From NCBI GenBank assembly GCA_045544735.1, contig JAZPZM010000014.1, positions 1 to 15,667 on the forward strand: a stretch of DNA of 15,667 bases. Reading direction: 5' to 3'. This DNA comes from CAG-390 sp045544735. GTDB lineage: Bacteria; Bacillota; Clostridia; Oscillospirales; CAG-272. Position numbers and translations under genes: made by a program. The first letter of the stretch is position 1, and every line of letters begins with the position of its first letter. Below, in pieces: positions 5,998 through 14,352 of this stretch. The notes under the pieces were generated by a model. It saw nothing but the letters and a program-made list of their open reading frames with translations, had not been told where the DNA came from and ran no database searches.

Positions 5998-6039
5998 AAG
6001 TAATCTCCAACCGACATCGCCGTCCCGTTATCTCTTGTC

Positions 6040-7197
6040 TCATCCATTATCATCATTTATGACGGTATTGTATAACCGCTCCGCTGTTTCACCAAACACG
6101 GCTTTGTCAAATTTATGTACGCATCGCTCGCTATACTCACCCGCGATACGACGCCGATCGGCATTGTAAACAAAATGCCTGATGTAGCTTTTGAAATCCG
6201 ACTCAGTATCATACTCAAAGCCATTTACGCCCTCGCAGATCACGTCATCCAAACAAGGATCGCGTCTGCACACGAGAGGTAAGCCGTTGGCAGCAGCTTC
6301 TATGTATGTTAAGCCCTGCGTCTCACTCGTGGAAGCGTTTACGAAAATATCGCCAAGCTGATAATAAGCGTGTACCTCGGTCGGATCTACCATACCTGTA
6401 AAGACCACCTTATTGCCAATTCCGAGTGTGTCTGCGAGGCTCTCCAAATTTTTCTTTTCGGGGCCGTCGCCCACGATCATCAGCCAAGTATTAGCATCCG
6501 TCCTTGAAAGATTTGCAAAGTATTGAAGCAGCTCTTCAAGGTTTTTTTCTGTTCCCAAACGTCCTAAATTTATAAGCACTACGGCATTGTCGGGAATATT
6601 TAAGCTTCGGCGTTTTTGCGATTTTTCCTCATTGGTAATTCTTATTTTGTGTTGCTCCAAGCAGATTCCGCTTGGCATTACAGTAATCGGATTCGCGATT
6701 CCGTAGCTTCTCAACTTTTCCTCGACCTTATGCGTAGGAACTATAATCGTTTTTACGCCTTTGAGCCGCTTTTTAGAGAGGACGCGAACCGCCCACTTTC
6801 CAAGTTTTTCATTCGGTATCACATATGAAACGTACCGCTCGTACAAGGTGTGGTAGGTGTGAACGATAGGAGCACCCGTTCTTTTGGCGATATAGTTTGC
6901 AAACTGAAAGCTGAAGAATTCACATTGGCTGTGAATGATATCCGGCTTCCAAGCAACCATTTCTTTTATGTATTTGTGTCTGTAAGAGGTAGGCATACGC
7001 ACGTCGGGGTAAACACCGAGTGGCATCGAACGAACATAGAAAACAGCTCCATCTTGATAGCTGTGTCGGTTTTCCGACAGCGTAAGAATACGAACGTCGT
7101 GTCCTCTTGATTTCAGTTCATCCCATAGATTCCTTACGGATGTTACCACACCGTTTGTTTTTGTAGAAAACAGATCTGTCGTAATTAAAATCTTCAT
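6040..7197 (-). CDS. Family-4 glycosyltransferase, diacylglycerol alpha-glucosyltransferase-like
   Basis: 385 residues of the GT-B fold, the usual length for monoglucosyldiacylglycerol synthases. Seen: N-terminal TNGVVTSVRNLWDELKSRGHDV (acceptor half), HTYHT at 113-117, a C-terminal half with NLGRLGTEKN (210-219) and IVGDGPEK (241-248), and the retaining-enzyme EX7E motif from Glu292 to Glu300 in SETQGLTYIE. It probably transfers glucose from a nucleotide sugar to diacylglycerol on the cytoplasmic face of the membrane. The exact sugar and acceptor are inferred from family resemblance. It is the first gene of the operon reading to the response regulator. No good ribosome site is adjacent; a 5-codon ORF overlaps the ATG (see 7194-7211). 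Confidence 0.9.
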   Translation of the reverse strand: MKILITTDLFSTKTNGVVTSVRNLWDELKSRGHDVRILTLSENRHSYQDGAVFYVRSMPLGVYPDVRMPTSYRHKYIKEMVAWKPDIIHSQCEFFSFQFANYIAKRTGAPIVHTYHTLYERYVSYVIPNEKLGKWAVRVLSKKRLKGVKTIIVPTHKVEEKLRSYGIANPITVMPSGICLEQHKIRITNEEKSQKRRSLNIPDNAVVLINLGRLGTEKNLEELLQYFANLSRTDANTWLMIVGDGPEKKNLESLADTLGIGNKVVFTGMVDPTEVHAYYQLGDIFVNASTSETQGLTYIEAAANGLPLVCRRDPCLDDVICEGVNGFEYDTESDFKSYIRHFVYNADRRRIAGEYSERCVHKFDKAVFGETAERLYNTVINDDNG

Positions 7198-7211
7198 AAC
7201 TGTATTTTCAT
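7194..7211 (-). promoter_or_regulatory. Five-codon upstream ORF overlapping the glycosyltransferase start
   Basis: ATG-AAA-ATA-CAG-TTA-TGA ends in the start codon of the glycosyltransferase (ATGA overlap). The nearest ribosome-like site, AAGGTGA, is about 15 nt before the small ATG and 29 nt before the main one. Coupled re-initiation would explain how the main ATG is used. It may be chance. Confidence 0.25.
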
Positions 7212-7312
7212 TTTCTTGTTATAGTTCACCTTGATTTTTTTAATCCTGAGAGAATTGAGTTGATCCACTCGGAGATTTAAGCTGAATAAATAAAAATCCA
7301 TTTTACACGAAG

Positions 7313-7379
7313 ATTATAACATTCCCGTATTGTTATATTATTTTTCTTTTATTTGTGTTTTGTTAAAGTAAAAAAATTT
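7313..7379 (-). promoter_or_regulatory. Promoter of the glycosyltransferase operon with shared upstream module
   Basis: On the minus strand an extended -10, TGTTATAAT (7321-7313), lies 38 nt downstream of CTTTAACAAAAC (7368-7357), which is preceded by ATTTTTTTA. No good -35 is present, so an activator or UP-type element is expected. The same element at the same distance is found at 14353-14430. Confidence 0.6.
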
Positions 7380-7392
7380 CGATAATTTTTTC

Positions 7393-7428
7393 AAAAAACA
7401 GCCCCTACTCCATTCGAAGTAAGGGCTG
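7393..7428 (-). terminator. Terminator of the adh-to-peptide operon
   Basis: CAGCCC (7399-7404) and GGGCTG (7423-7428), extended by ACT/AGT pairs with a mismatch, form a stem. It is followed on the minus strand by TTTTTT (7398-7393). It lies 43 nt after the small-peptide stop. Confidence 0.8.
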
Positions 7429-7471
7429 ATCGGTGCTTGATTAGAGCACGTAACAGATTCGGTAGTTGCGA

Positions 7472-7609
7472 TTAGCAGGAAGCTTTTTTCTTCTTGGCAA
7501 CAACGGCAACGATTGTACCGATTGCAGATACGGCACCTGCGCAAATAGCGGCAATACCGAATGCCTTTTTCTGCTTCTTGCTGATCTTGACCTTCTTCGA
7601 CTTCTTCAT
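7472..7609 (-). CDS. 45-residue lysine-rich single-span peptide
   Basis: This gene is shorter than usual size cut-offs and easily missed. It begins at the ATG at 7609 behind AGAGGAGGT with 6-7 nt spacing, one of the best ribosome sites in the window. The product has nine lysines in its first 15 residues, a small-residue hydrophobic span at 16-38 (AFGIAAICAGAVSAIGTIVAVVA), then KKKKASC at the end. Thirteen of 45 residues are lysine. I do not recognise a named family. The shape fits a membrane-anchored cationic peptide, a small transporter subunit, or a peptide acting on anionic lipid. It follows the FtsX permease by 53 nt and is the last gene before a terminator, so it is probably a partner or substrate of that ABC complex (inference). 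Confidence 0.75.
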   Translation of the reverse strand: MKKSKKVKISKKQKKAFGIAAICAGAVSAIGTIVAVVAKKKKASC

Positions 7610-7662
7610 TTGGATACCTCCTCTGTTTTATTTGCATCTCTTGCGAGAGTGCTTCAAAAGAA

Positions 7663-10152
7663 TTATTCTACCGCCTTAAGCGATTCTGCCATCTTTATTT
7701 TGCCGATCTGCTTCCTCATAAAAATGTTGACGATCACGGCGAAAAATATAGTGCAAACAAGCGACAGCACATAACTGATAGGCGAAACATGAATGTTGAA
7801 GGTAAAGGAATCGATGAGGATCATGCTCATCACGATCCTATGGAACAATGTTCCGAGCGGTAAACCTATGATGCTTGCGATGACCGACAAAATGAGATTT
7901 TCGCGCAATACGTAGCTGTTGGTTTCCTTCGGATAGAAGCCGAGAACCTCTACTGTTGCGATTTCGCGGCTTCGCTCCGCAAGGTTGATGTTGGTCAGAT
8001 TAAAGGTAACGATAAAGGCAAGTCCACCCGAGAACAGAATGATTACCCAAATTATATAATTGAGGCAAGACAGCGCATCATTTACAACGTTGGCGGTAGA
8101 TGAGAGCTTTGCCACGCTTGTGATTTCGGATAATTCGGTCAGCTTCTCTGCGATAGAGTTCTCATCTCCGTTTATTTTCAGTAACGCAGTATTGGCGTTC
8201 CATTCTCCAAATGCTTCAGCATAGGTATCATCCGACACCATCACAAAATTGTAGATATAGTTTTCAAAGATGCCGCTGACCTTAACCGTGCAGACCTGCA
8301 TATCCACGTCGCGAATCTCAAAGGTATCTCCGATTTCAAGTCCCAGCGTATCTGCTATTTTGGTATTGATGATCGCCTCGCCCTTTTTAGGATAAGCGAC
8401 CTTTTCCTCTTCGTCGTGCAAATTCCAAAAATCCGAAAGACCGTTTGTATCACGGAAGCTCATGAGATTCACCGAGCTCATGCTTTCCTCGGCTTCAAGA
8501 TCCACTCTCTGAACCGTGGCGATGAGATATTTGTCTATTCCGGCAATCGCATCGAGCTTTTCCTTGACAGCATTCTCGTTGCCTGCTTCAAAGGAGGCTT
8601 CCATATCGTAGGTTTGCACGGTATCAAAATGATGCGTACCGAGCCCAACCATAGAATCTCTCGCACCAAACGCTGTAACCACAAGTCCTGCGCAACAGCT
8701 GATACCCACAAGCATCATCACAAGGCGTCGCTTGTAGCGGAACATATTGCGGAGTGTGATCTTCTGAAGGAAGGGCAACCGCTTCCAAAAAGGTGTGATA
8801 CGCTCAAGCAAAATACGCTTTCCGTTCTTCGTTGCCTTGGGGCGTATCAGCTTTGCGGGAACGGATATCAGCTCCTTGCGACAAGAGAAGAAGGTCGCAC
8901 CGAGAATGCCTGCAAGAGAGACCGCAAGGGTAAGCAAGGCAAGACTCGGGCTGAACAGGAACGCGAGGGGCGAAAAATTATAGAGTGCGTTATAAGCCAA
9001 CCAAAAGATCTGCGGGAATCCCCAAGTACACGCAAGAAATCCGATAGCCCAACCGATGACGGTGGCACTTCCGGCATACAAAAGATATTTTGCCATAATC
9101 TTGGCATTGCTGAAGCCCATTGCCTTCATCGTTCCGATCTGCGTGCGTTCCTCGTCTACCATACGCGACATCGTGGTCATGCAGACAAGCATGGCAATCA
9201 AAATAAAGAACACGGGGAAAATATTGGCGATACCGCTGATGATGGAGGTGTCGCTCTCAAAGCTGACGTAGCCTGCGTTCTCCGCGCGTGTCAGCACGTA
9301 GGTTTCGGCTTCTGTAAGTCCTGCTGCTTCGAGCATTTCCTGCATTTCGGGAGTCAGCTCCATATCCGAGGGCAATCCCATAGAAGCAAGAGCATCACCC
9401 ACCAAATTATCGTAACGCTCGTCTGCGAGCTGACGGCAAAGGACTGTGATCGTTTCCTCATGTTCCTCAATCAGCTCATCGTATTCGTCGCTGTAAGCCT
9501 CCTCACGCTCACGAAGAGTAATGTTAATCTCGGTATAGATATCGCTCGTGAAATTCTCACTTGGCAGATACAAAAAGGAGTGGAGTGAGCCGTTGCCGAT
9601 TCCCGTTGTTCCTCGGTCAAGGCTGATATAAAGAGGTGAATCCACAAGACCGACGATGGTGTATTCCTCTCCGTCAAGCTGCTTCGTTACGGATTCATCA
9701 TTATCATTGGATATACGGATAGTCGTGCCAATATCGTCCTCGCTGAATCTCTCGTCATCGGCAAGGCACTCACCTGCGGCTTCGGGCATTCTTCCCGCGA
9801 CAAGAGAAGGAAGGTTGATCCTTTCGGGAAGCGCCAACAGCTTGAAGGGACGGTTTTCGCCATCATACGTCATCATGGCATCGACGGTAAAAGTTCCTTC
9901 CGCTTCACCGACACCCGTGGCAGAAGCAAATTTTTCTACATCTTCCTCGGTAAAACCAAGCGTTGAGAACAGGCGGAAATCATAAAAATTCTGCTCCGTA
10001 AGATAGTTATCGCAGGTATTTGCCATCGCATCCTTTGTAATCTTGAGTCCGGCAAAGAATCCCACGCTGATGGCTACAATGAGTAGCAGAGCCATATAGC
10101 GTCCGAAAAATGTCTTAACCGAACGCCATGTAAGCTTGAAAACAGACTTCAT
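7663..10152 (-). CDS. ABC transporter permease with duplicated FtsX/MacB domains
   Basis: 829 residues from the ATG at 10152. A TTG 6 nt upstream is the less likely start; GGTGA lies 6-7 nt before the ATG. Layout: one membrane span near residues 20-37, an extracytoplasmic domain with a short acidic coiled-coil-like stretch (about 215-250), an FtsX core of three spans (about 305-422, with EERTQIGTMKAMGFS), then a second N-terminal span (476-496), a second extracytoplasmic domain, and a second FtsX core (about 698-813, with AERSREIATVEVLGF). Such double-FtsX permeases work with a LolD/MacB-like ATPase in export, peptide sensing or envelope stress; the substrate is unknown. The ATPase ends 6 nt upstream, so the two surely form one complex. 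It is followed by the small lysine-rich peptide. Confidence 0.92.
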   Translation of the reverse strand: MKSVFKLTWRSVKTFFGRYMALLLIVAISVGFFAGLKITKDAMANTCDNYLTEQNFYDFRLFSTLGFTEEDVEKFASATGVGEAEGTFTVDAMMTYDGENRPFKLLALPERINLPSLVAGRMPEAAGECLADDERFSEDDIGTTIRISNDNDESVTKQLDGEEYTIVGLVDSPLYISLDRGTTGIGNGSLHSFLYLPSENFTSDIYTEINITLREREEAYSDEYDELIEEHEETITVLCRQLADERYDNLVGDALASMGLPSDMELTPEMQEMLEAAGLTEAETYVLTRAENAGYVSFESDTSIISGIANIFPVFFILIAMLVCMTTMSRMVDEERTQIGTMKAMGFSNAKIMAKYLLYAGSATVIGWAIGFLACTWGFPQIFWLAYNALYNFSPLAFLFSPSLALLTLAVSLAGILGATFFSCRKELISVPAKLIRPKATKNGKRILLERITPFWKRLPFLQKITLRNMFRYKRRLVMMLVGISCCAGLVVTAFGARDSMVGLGTHHFDTVQTYDMEASFEAGNENAVKEKLDAIAGIDKYLIATVQRVDLEAEESMSSVNLMSFRDTNGLSDFWNLHDEEEKVAYPKKGEAIINTKIADTLGLEIGDTFEIRDVDMQVCTVKVSGIFENYIYNFVMVSDDTYAEAFGEWNANTALLKINGDENSIAEKLTELSEITSVAKLSSTANVVNDALSCLNYIIWVIILFSGGLAFIVTFNLTNINLAERSREIATVEVLGFYPKETNSYVLRENLILSVIASIIGLPLGTLFHRIVMSMILIDSFTFNIHVSPISYVLSLVCTIFFAVIVNIFMRKQIGKIKMAESLKAVE

Positions 10153-10158
10153 CGGCAA

Positions 10159-10860
10159 TCACCACTCAATCTCGTCGATGGGCACGATGTGCTCGTTGAT
10201 CTCATTGGAGCGAATTTTTCCGCTTTTGATTTTAATAACACGGTCAGCCATAGGCGCGATTGCCTGATTGTGCGTGATGATGATGACCGTTGTTCCGCGC
10301 TCACGGCTGAGATCGTAAAGCAGCTTCAAGACTGCCTTTCCCGTCACGTAATCAAGTGCTCCCGTAGGCTCATCGCAAAGGAGCAGACGAGGGTTCTTGG
10401 CAAGAGCACGTGCAATTGCCTCTCTCTGCTGCACACCGCCCGAAAGCTGTGCCGGGAAATTGTTGGCTCTCTCGGACAGCCCTACCATGCGGAGAGCTTC
10501 TGCGGCAGGGATTGGATTCTTGCAGAGCTGCGCGGCAATCTCCACGTTTTCAAGTGCTGTAAGGTTGGGGATCAGATTATAGAACTGAAACACAAATCCC
10601 ACGTCATGACGGCGGTATTCCACAAGCTCACGCTTTGACAGCTTGGATACGTCATTTCCGTCAAATTCTATTTTCCCGCTTGTGATGGTATCCATACCGC
10701 CAAGCATATTGAGAAGCGTTGTTTTTCCCGCACCGGACGAGCCGAGCAAAATACAAAACTCTCCTTTATTGATCTCAAAATCAACGCTGTCAAGCGCATT
10801 GATCTGCGCACTTCCACTGCCGTATGTTTTTATTACGTTTTCAAAGGTAATATAACTCAT
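10159..10860 (-). CDS. ABC transporter ATP-binding protein (LolD/MacB type)
   Basis: 233 residues, full length for this class. Walker A is GSSGAGKT (40-47), the Q-loop is Gln92 in VFQFYNL, the signature is LSGGVQQ (139-145), Walker B is LLLCDEP with Asp163 and Glu164, the D-loop follows at GALD, and the switch His197 is in ITHN. The signature has Val where Gln is usual. It powers the FtsX-type permease encoded directly downstream. The ATG lies 17 nt after the RelQ-like stop; AAGGAG is about 13 nt before it, rather far. The position between an alarmone synthetase and the permease suggests stress-linked expression (inference). Confidence 0.95.
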   Translation of the reverse strand: MSYITFENVIKTYGSGSAQINALDSVDFEINKGEFCILLGSSGAGKTTLLNMLGGMDTITSGKIEFDGNDVSKLSKRELVEYRRHDVGFVFQFYNLIPNLTALENVEIAAQLCKNPIPAAEALRMVGLSERANNFPAQLSGGVQQREAIARALAKNPRLLLCDEPTGALDYVTGKAVLKLLYDLSRERGTTVIIITHNQAIAPMADRVIKIKSGKIRSNEINEHIVPIDEIEW

Positions 10861-10877
10861 TCTTTTTTATGTTCTCC

Positions 10878-11666
10878 TTATCCAATCGGCATATCCAGCT
10901 TCCGTAAGCGTTCAAACAAAATATCTTCCTCGGACGGCACATCCTCTGCAAGCTCTATTTGTTCACGAAGCTTCAACATCTTTCTATCGGTTTCGGCAAT
11001 CACATCTGCGCAAGCCTTCAACTCGTCGCAAACCGCGGATTGATTGGGAATATCTTGTTTGTATTTGATTTGATGTTCAAGACTTGCCCAAAAGTCCATT
11101 GCAATCGTGCGGATCTGCACCTCAACCTTCATTTCCTTCTTGGTATCTGCCAAGAAAACGGGAACGGATATGATCAAATGCAGACTTCTATAGCCGTTGG
11201 GCTTCGGATTCTCAATATAGTCCTTACGGGCGATCAACGTCACATCATCCTGTTTCAAAAGTGCCTCTGCAATACTGTAAATATCGTCAATATAAGAACA
11301 GATTACCCTGATACCCGCAACGTCGTGAATATTGTTTTCAATACTATCAAGTGTTAGAGGAAAATTATTTTTTATCAGCTTTTCCATAATGCTCTCTGTT
11401 CGTTTGAGTCTTGTATGAATAGAGCTGATGGGATTTCTCTTATGCTTAATATTAAACTCTGTACTAAGTATTTCAAACTTTGTCTGAACTGCTTTTAATG
11501 CACAGGTATATAACATTTGTAAATCTTTATACTCAACCATTGACCACATCATCCTTTTGGCTTGGTTGAACATCATATTCATTGCCCCCGAATTCATAAG
11601 CATATTGCTTATATGATTCATATCGACGGGGCTGATCAACGCTTTTTCAAAATCGTTTTGATTCAT
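10878..11666 (-). CDS. Small alarmone synthetase, RelQ-like GTP pyrophosphokinase
   Basis: 262 residues with the synthetase domain only and no hydrolase, TGS or ACT domain. Key motifs: HDVAGIRVIC (114-123), the G-loop-like NPKPNGYRSLHLI (153-165), EVQIRT (182-187) and FWASLEH (192-198). These make (p)ppGpp by moving pyrophosphate from ATP to GDP or GTP. It is about 50 residues longer than typical RelQ, mostly at the N-terminus, which is methionine-rich (about 16-43). AGGAG lies 6 nt before the ATG. It starts 37 nt after the aldehyde dehydrogenase and ends 17 nt before the ABC ATPase, so it is probably in the same operon. A possible internal promoter, TTGAAA with TATAAA at 19-nt spacing, lies just upstream. 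Confidence 0.93.
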   Translation of the reverse strand: MNQNDFEKALISPVDMNHISNMLMNSGAMNMMFNQAKRMMWSMVEYKDLQMLYTCALKAVQTKFEILSTEFNIKHKRNPISSIHTRLKRTESIMEKLIKNNFPLTLDSIENNIHDVAGIRVICSYIDDIYSIAEALLKQDDVTLIARKDYIENPKPNGYRSLHLIISVPVFLADTKKEMKVEVQIRTIAMDFWASLEHQIKYKQDIPNQSAVCDELKACADVIAETDRKMLKLREQIELAEDVPSEEDILFERLRKLDMPIG

Positions 11667-11703
11667 TTTTTCTCCTAAAATTTTATACGATTGTACGCTT
11701 GGC

Positions 11704-13086
11704 TTATTTCAAGAAAATATGCAAGAGCTTTTCATAAAGCTTACTTGTGAAGGGCTGATAGCGCATAGGAAGGTCGAGCCAAGTTTTTTTATCAACGATT
11801 GACTTGTAATGGCTGAAGGCATCAAAGCCTGCTTTGCCGTGATAGCTTCCCATTCCGCTTTCACCCACGCCACCAAAGCCCATCTCACTTGTTGCCAAGT
11901 GAATGACCACGTCATTGATGCAACCGCCGCCATAGGACAGCTCGGTCGTAACACGTTTAATATGCTTCTTATCGCTTGTAAAGAGATAGAGTGCAAGAGG
12001 CTTATCCTTGGTTTTCAGCTCGTCAACCACAGCGTCGAAATCGTCAAAGGTGAGGATCGGCATAATGGGGCCGAAGATTTCTTCGCCCATAACGGCATCA
12101 TCGTAGGTTACATTATCCATCACGGTAGGAGCAATTTGGCAAGTATCGGGATTTGTGTTGCCGCCGATGACCACCTTCTTCTCGTCGATCAATCCGCAAA
12201 GACGGATAAAATGCTTCTCGTTGATGATCTTGCCGTAGTCCTTGTTTTCAAGAGGATTCTCGCCATACTGCTTCTTTATTTCAGCGATAACTGCCTTGAC
12301 AAACGCATCCTTGATCGATCTCTCGCAGAGGATGTAGTCGGGCGCAACACAGGTCTGACCACAGTTGAGATACTTACCCCAAACAATTCGTCTTGCCGCA
12401 AGCCCAACATTCGCGCTCGCATCTACGATACAAGGGCTTTTGCCACCAAGCTCCAACACCGCAGGAGTCAGATGCTCTGCGGTATGGCGAAGCACCTCTT
12501 TGCCAACCGCCTGACTTCCCGTGAAGAACACGAAATCGAACTTTTGATCAAGAAGTGCGGTGTTTTCGGCTCTGCCACCCATAACGACAGCCACGTATTC
12601 GGGAGCAAAGCATTCCGCTATAATCTTTTCAACAATCTTGCTCGTTGCGGGAGAGTACGCACTTGGCTTGACGATTGCGGTATTGCCTGCTGCAATTGCA
12701 TCCGCAAGAGGATCAAGTGTCAGAAGGAAGGGGTAGTTCCAAGGGCTCATGATCAGCGTGTTTCCGTATGGAACGGGTTGTTTGTAGCTGTGAGAACAGA
12801 ACTGTGCGAGAGGTGTTGCCACAGTCTTTCTTTTTGCAAATTTTCTTGTATGCTTAATCATATAGGAGATCTCGGTCAGCACAAGACCGCTTTCGCACAT
12901 AAAGCCCTCGTAGTGACTTTTTCCGAGGTCTGCGGTAAGTGCATCGTTAATCTCGGTTTCATATTTTTTAATCGTATTATACAGCTTTCTCAATTGCTCA
13001 ATGCGGAATTTTACAGGGATCGTCGCTCCGCTTCTGTAGTAGGCTCTTTGCTTTTCAAGCAAGCTTTGTATTTCTTGATTTGTCAT
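11704..13086 (-). CDS. NAD(P)-dependent aldehyde dehydrogenase (class-3 type)
   Basis: 460 residues, the length of class-3 ALDH. Seen: SPWNYPF with Asn117, Lys140 in IVKPS, FFTGS (187-191), the general base Glu212 in LELGGKSP, and the nucleophile Cys246 in NCGQTCVAPD. It oxidises an aldehyde to the acid with NAD(P)+; class-3 members often take medium- or long-chain or aromatic aldehydes. The C-terminus, SKLYEKLLHIFLK, is amphipathic and could touch the membrane, as in fatty-aldehyde enzymes. Its ATG overlaps the stop of the Fe-alcohol dehydrogenase by 4 nt (ATGA), so the two are translated together and probably interconvert alcohol, aldehyde and acid. The substrate is unknown. Confidence 0.95.
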   Translation of the reverse strand: MTNQEIQSLLEKQRAYYRSGATIPVKFRIEQLRKLYNTIKKYETEINDALTADLGKSHYEGFMCESGLVLTEISYMIKHTRKFAKRKTVATPLAQFCSHSYKQPVPYGNTLIMSPWNYPFLLTLDPLADAIAAGNTAIVKPSAYSPATSKIVEKIIAECFAPEYVAVVMGGRAENTALLDQKFDFVFFTGSQAVGKEVLRHTAEHLTPAVLELGGKSPCIVDASANVGLAARRIVWGKYLNCGQTCVAPDYILCERSIKDAFVKAVIAEIKKQYGENPLENKDYGKIINEKHFIRLCGLIDEKKVVIGGNTNPDTCQIAPTVMDNVTYDDAVMGEEIFGPIMPILTFDDFDAVVDELKTKDKPLALYLFTSDKKHIKRVTTELSYGGGCINDVVIHLATSEMGFGGVGESGMGSYHGKAGFDAFSHYKSIVDKKTWLDLPMRYQPFTSKLYEKLLHIFLK

Positions 13087-14297
13087 GTTGCTTCACTCCA
13101 ATCTGCGATTTGGTAATAAAAGCCCTCAAGCTCTTTTCTCGTCATCATCTTCGGCACGGGATAGAGAGGATTTGCTTCCTTTTCTGCGTGTCTTGCCATC
13201 TCGGAAATATCTTCTTGTCTGATTCCCGTGATCTTGTCGGGAATATTCATTTTTTCATTTAATGCTTTAATTGCTTCAATAAAGTTCTTTGCTCCGTCCT
13301 CGAAACTGTCGCTATCGGAGCATACGCCGGCGGCAACACCGAGACGGTGGAGCTTTTTATATGCGCTCTTACCGTAGGATTCTAACACATACGGCATAAT
13401 AACCGCGTTTGCAAGACCGTGAGGTGTTCCGTATTTACCGCCAAGAGAGTGAGCAACAGCGTGAATATAACCAACGTAGGACTTGGAGAAAGCCACGCCC
13501 GCCTTATACGCTGCGTGGAGCATATTTTCTCTTGCCTTGTGGTCATTGCCATTTACATACGCCTTTTCAACGTTTTCAAAAACAAGCTTTGTTGCTTCAA
13601 GAGCAAGCCCTCTTGTTTCTTTGGAAGTGGAACGACCGATATAGGCTTCCACGGCGTGAGTCAGAGCATCCATTCCCGTGGTAGAGGTCATATGCGGCGG
13701 AAGCGTATAGGTAAGCGCAGCATCAAGCACAGCATAATGCGGAATCAGCGGAAAGCTCATAAGAGCGTATTTGTGATGCGTTTTACTATCTGTAATCACC
13801 GCTGCAAGCGTTGTTTCGCTTCCTGTTCCTGCGGTTGTTGGAATAGCGATCAATGTGGGAAGCCTGCGAATAACACGCAGAATACCGCCCATTTGTCCGA
13901 CCGTTTTTTTCGGATATGCTACACGCGCACCAACCGCCTTGGCGCAATCCATCGCCGAGCCGCCTCCTATGGCAATGAGCGTATCGCACTTGTTATTGTA
14001 ATAGAGCGCAAGTGCTTCCTCTACGTTATCCACAGTGGGATTTGGCTGTGTTTTATCGTAGACCGTATATGCAATTCTGTTTTCCTTTAATGCTTCTTCA
14101 AGCGAAGCCGTGAGTCCGTTCCTTACGATACCGGTATCAGTCACAACGAGAACAGAGGTAGCTTTCTCTTTTTTGAATACGTCGCCGAGTGCCGAGCAAG
14201 AGGATACGATCTTCGGTTCTCTGTAAGGCAATATCGGCAACGCCGCGCGGAATGCAATTTGAAACACTCGGCAAAAAGCCGTTTTTAAAAAGAACAT
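13083..14297 (-). CDS. Iron-containing alcohol dehydrogenase
   Basis: 404 residues of the group-III Fe-ADH family. Seen: the nucleotide-binding GGGSAMD (111-117), PTTAGTGSE (153-161), and the four metal ligands by alignment to FucO: Asp210 and His214 (MDALTHAVEAY), His279 (IHAVAHSLGG) and His293 (TPHGLANA). It interconverts an alcohol and aldehyde with NAD(P)H, in the cytoplasm. The N-terminus starts hydrophobic (FFLKTAFCRVFQIAF), not a clear signal peptide. The ATG lies about 13 nt after GGAG. It is the first gene of the six-gene operon; aldehyde dehydrogenase follows with a 4-nt overlap. The promoter region upstream (14353-14430) carries the element shared with the glycosyltransferase operon. 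Confidence 0.95.
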   Translation of the reverse strand: MFFLKTAFCRVFQIAFRAALPILPYREPKIVSSCSALGDVFKKEKATSVLVVTDTGIVRNGLTASLEEALKENRIAYTVYDKTQPNPTVDNVEEALALYYNNKCDTLIAIGGGSAMDCAKAVGARVAYPKKTVGQMGGILRVIRRLPTLIAIPTTAGTGSETTLAAVITDSKTHHKYALMSFPLIPHYAVLDAALTYTLPPHMTSTTGMDALTHAVEAYIGRSTSKETRGLALEATKLVFENVEKAYVNGNDHKARENMLHAAYKAGVAFSKSYVGYIHAVAHSLGGKYGTPHGLANAVIMPYVLESYGKSAYKKLHRLGVAAGVCSDSDSFEDGAKNFIEAIKALNEKMNIPDKITGIRQEDISEMARHAEKEANPLYPVPKMMTRKELEGFYYQIADWSEAT

Positions 14298-14352
14298 AGT
14301 TTTATATTACTCCGTTTATTGATATAAATAGCAGATGTGTAACCAATCCGCC

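Noticed and set aside
8416..9588. 390-residue plus-strand ORF opposite the FtsX permease
   Set aside because: It lies fully antisense to a protein with clear family motifs, has a cysteine- and histidine-rich composition typical of antisense frames, and shows no ribosome site or domain.
11809..13116. 435-residue plus-strand ORF opposite the aldehyde dehydrogenase
   Set aside because: Antisense shadow of a gene with all catalytic residues; no recognisable motif and no fitting neighbours.
13419..14090. 223-residue plus-strand ORF opposite the Fe-alcohol dehydrogenase
   Set aside because: Same reason: antisense to a complete enzyme, with cysteine/arginine-rich low-information sequence.
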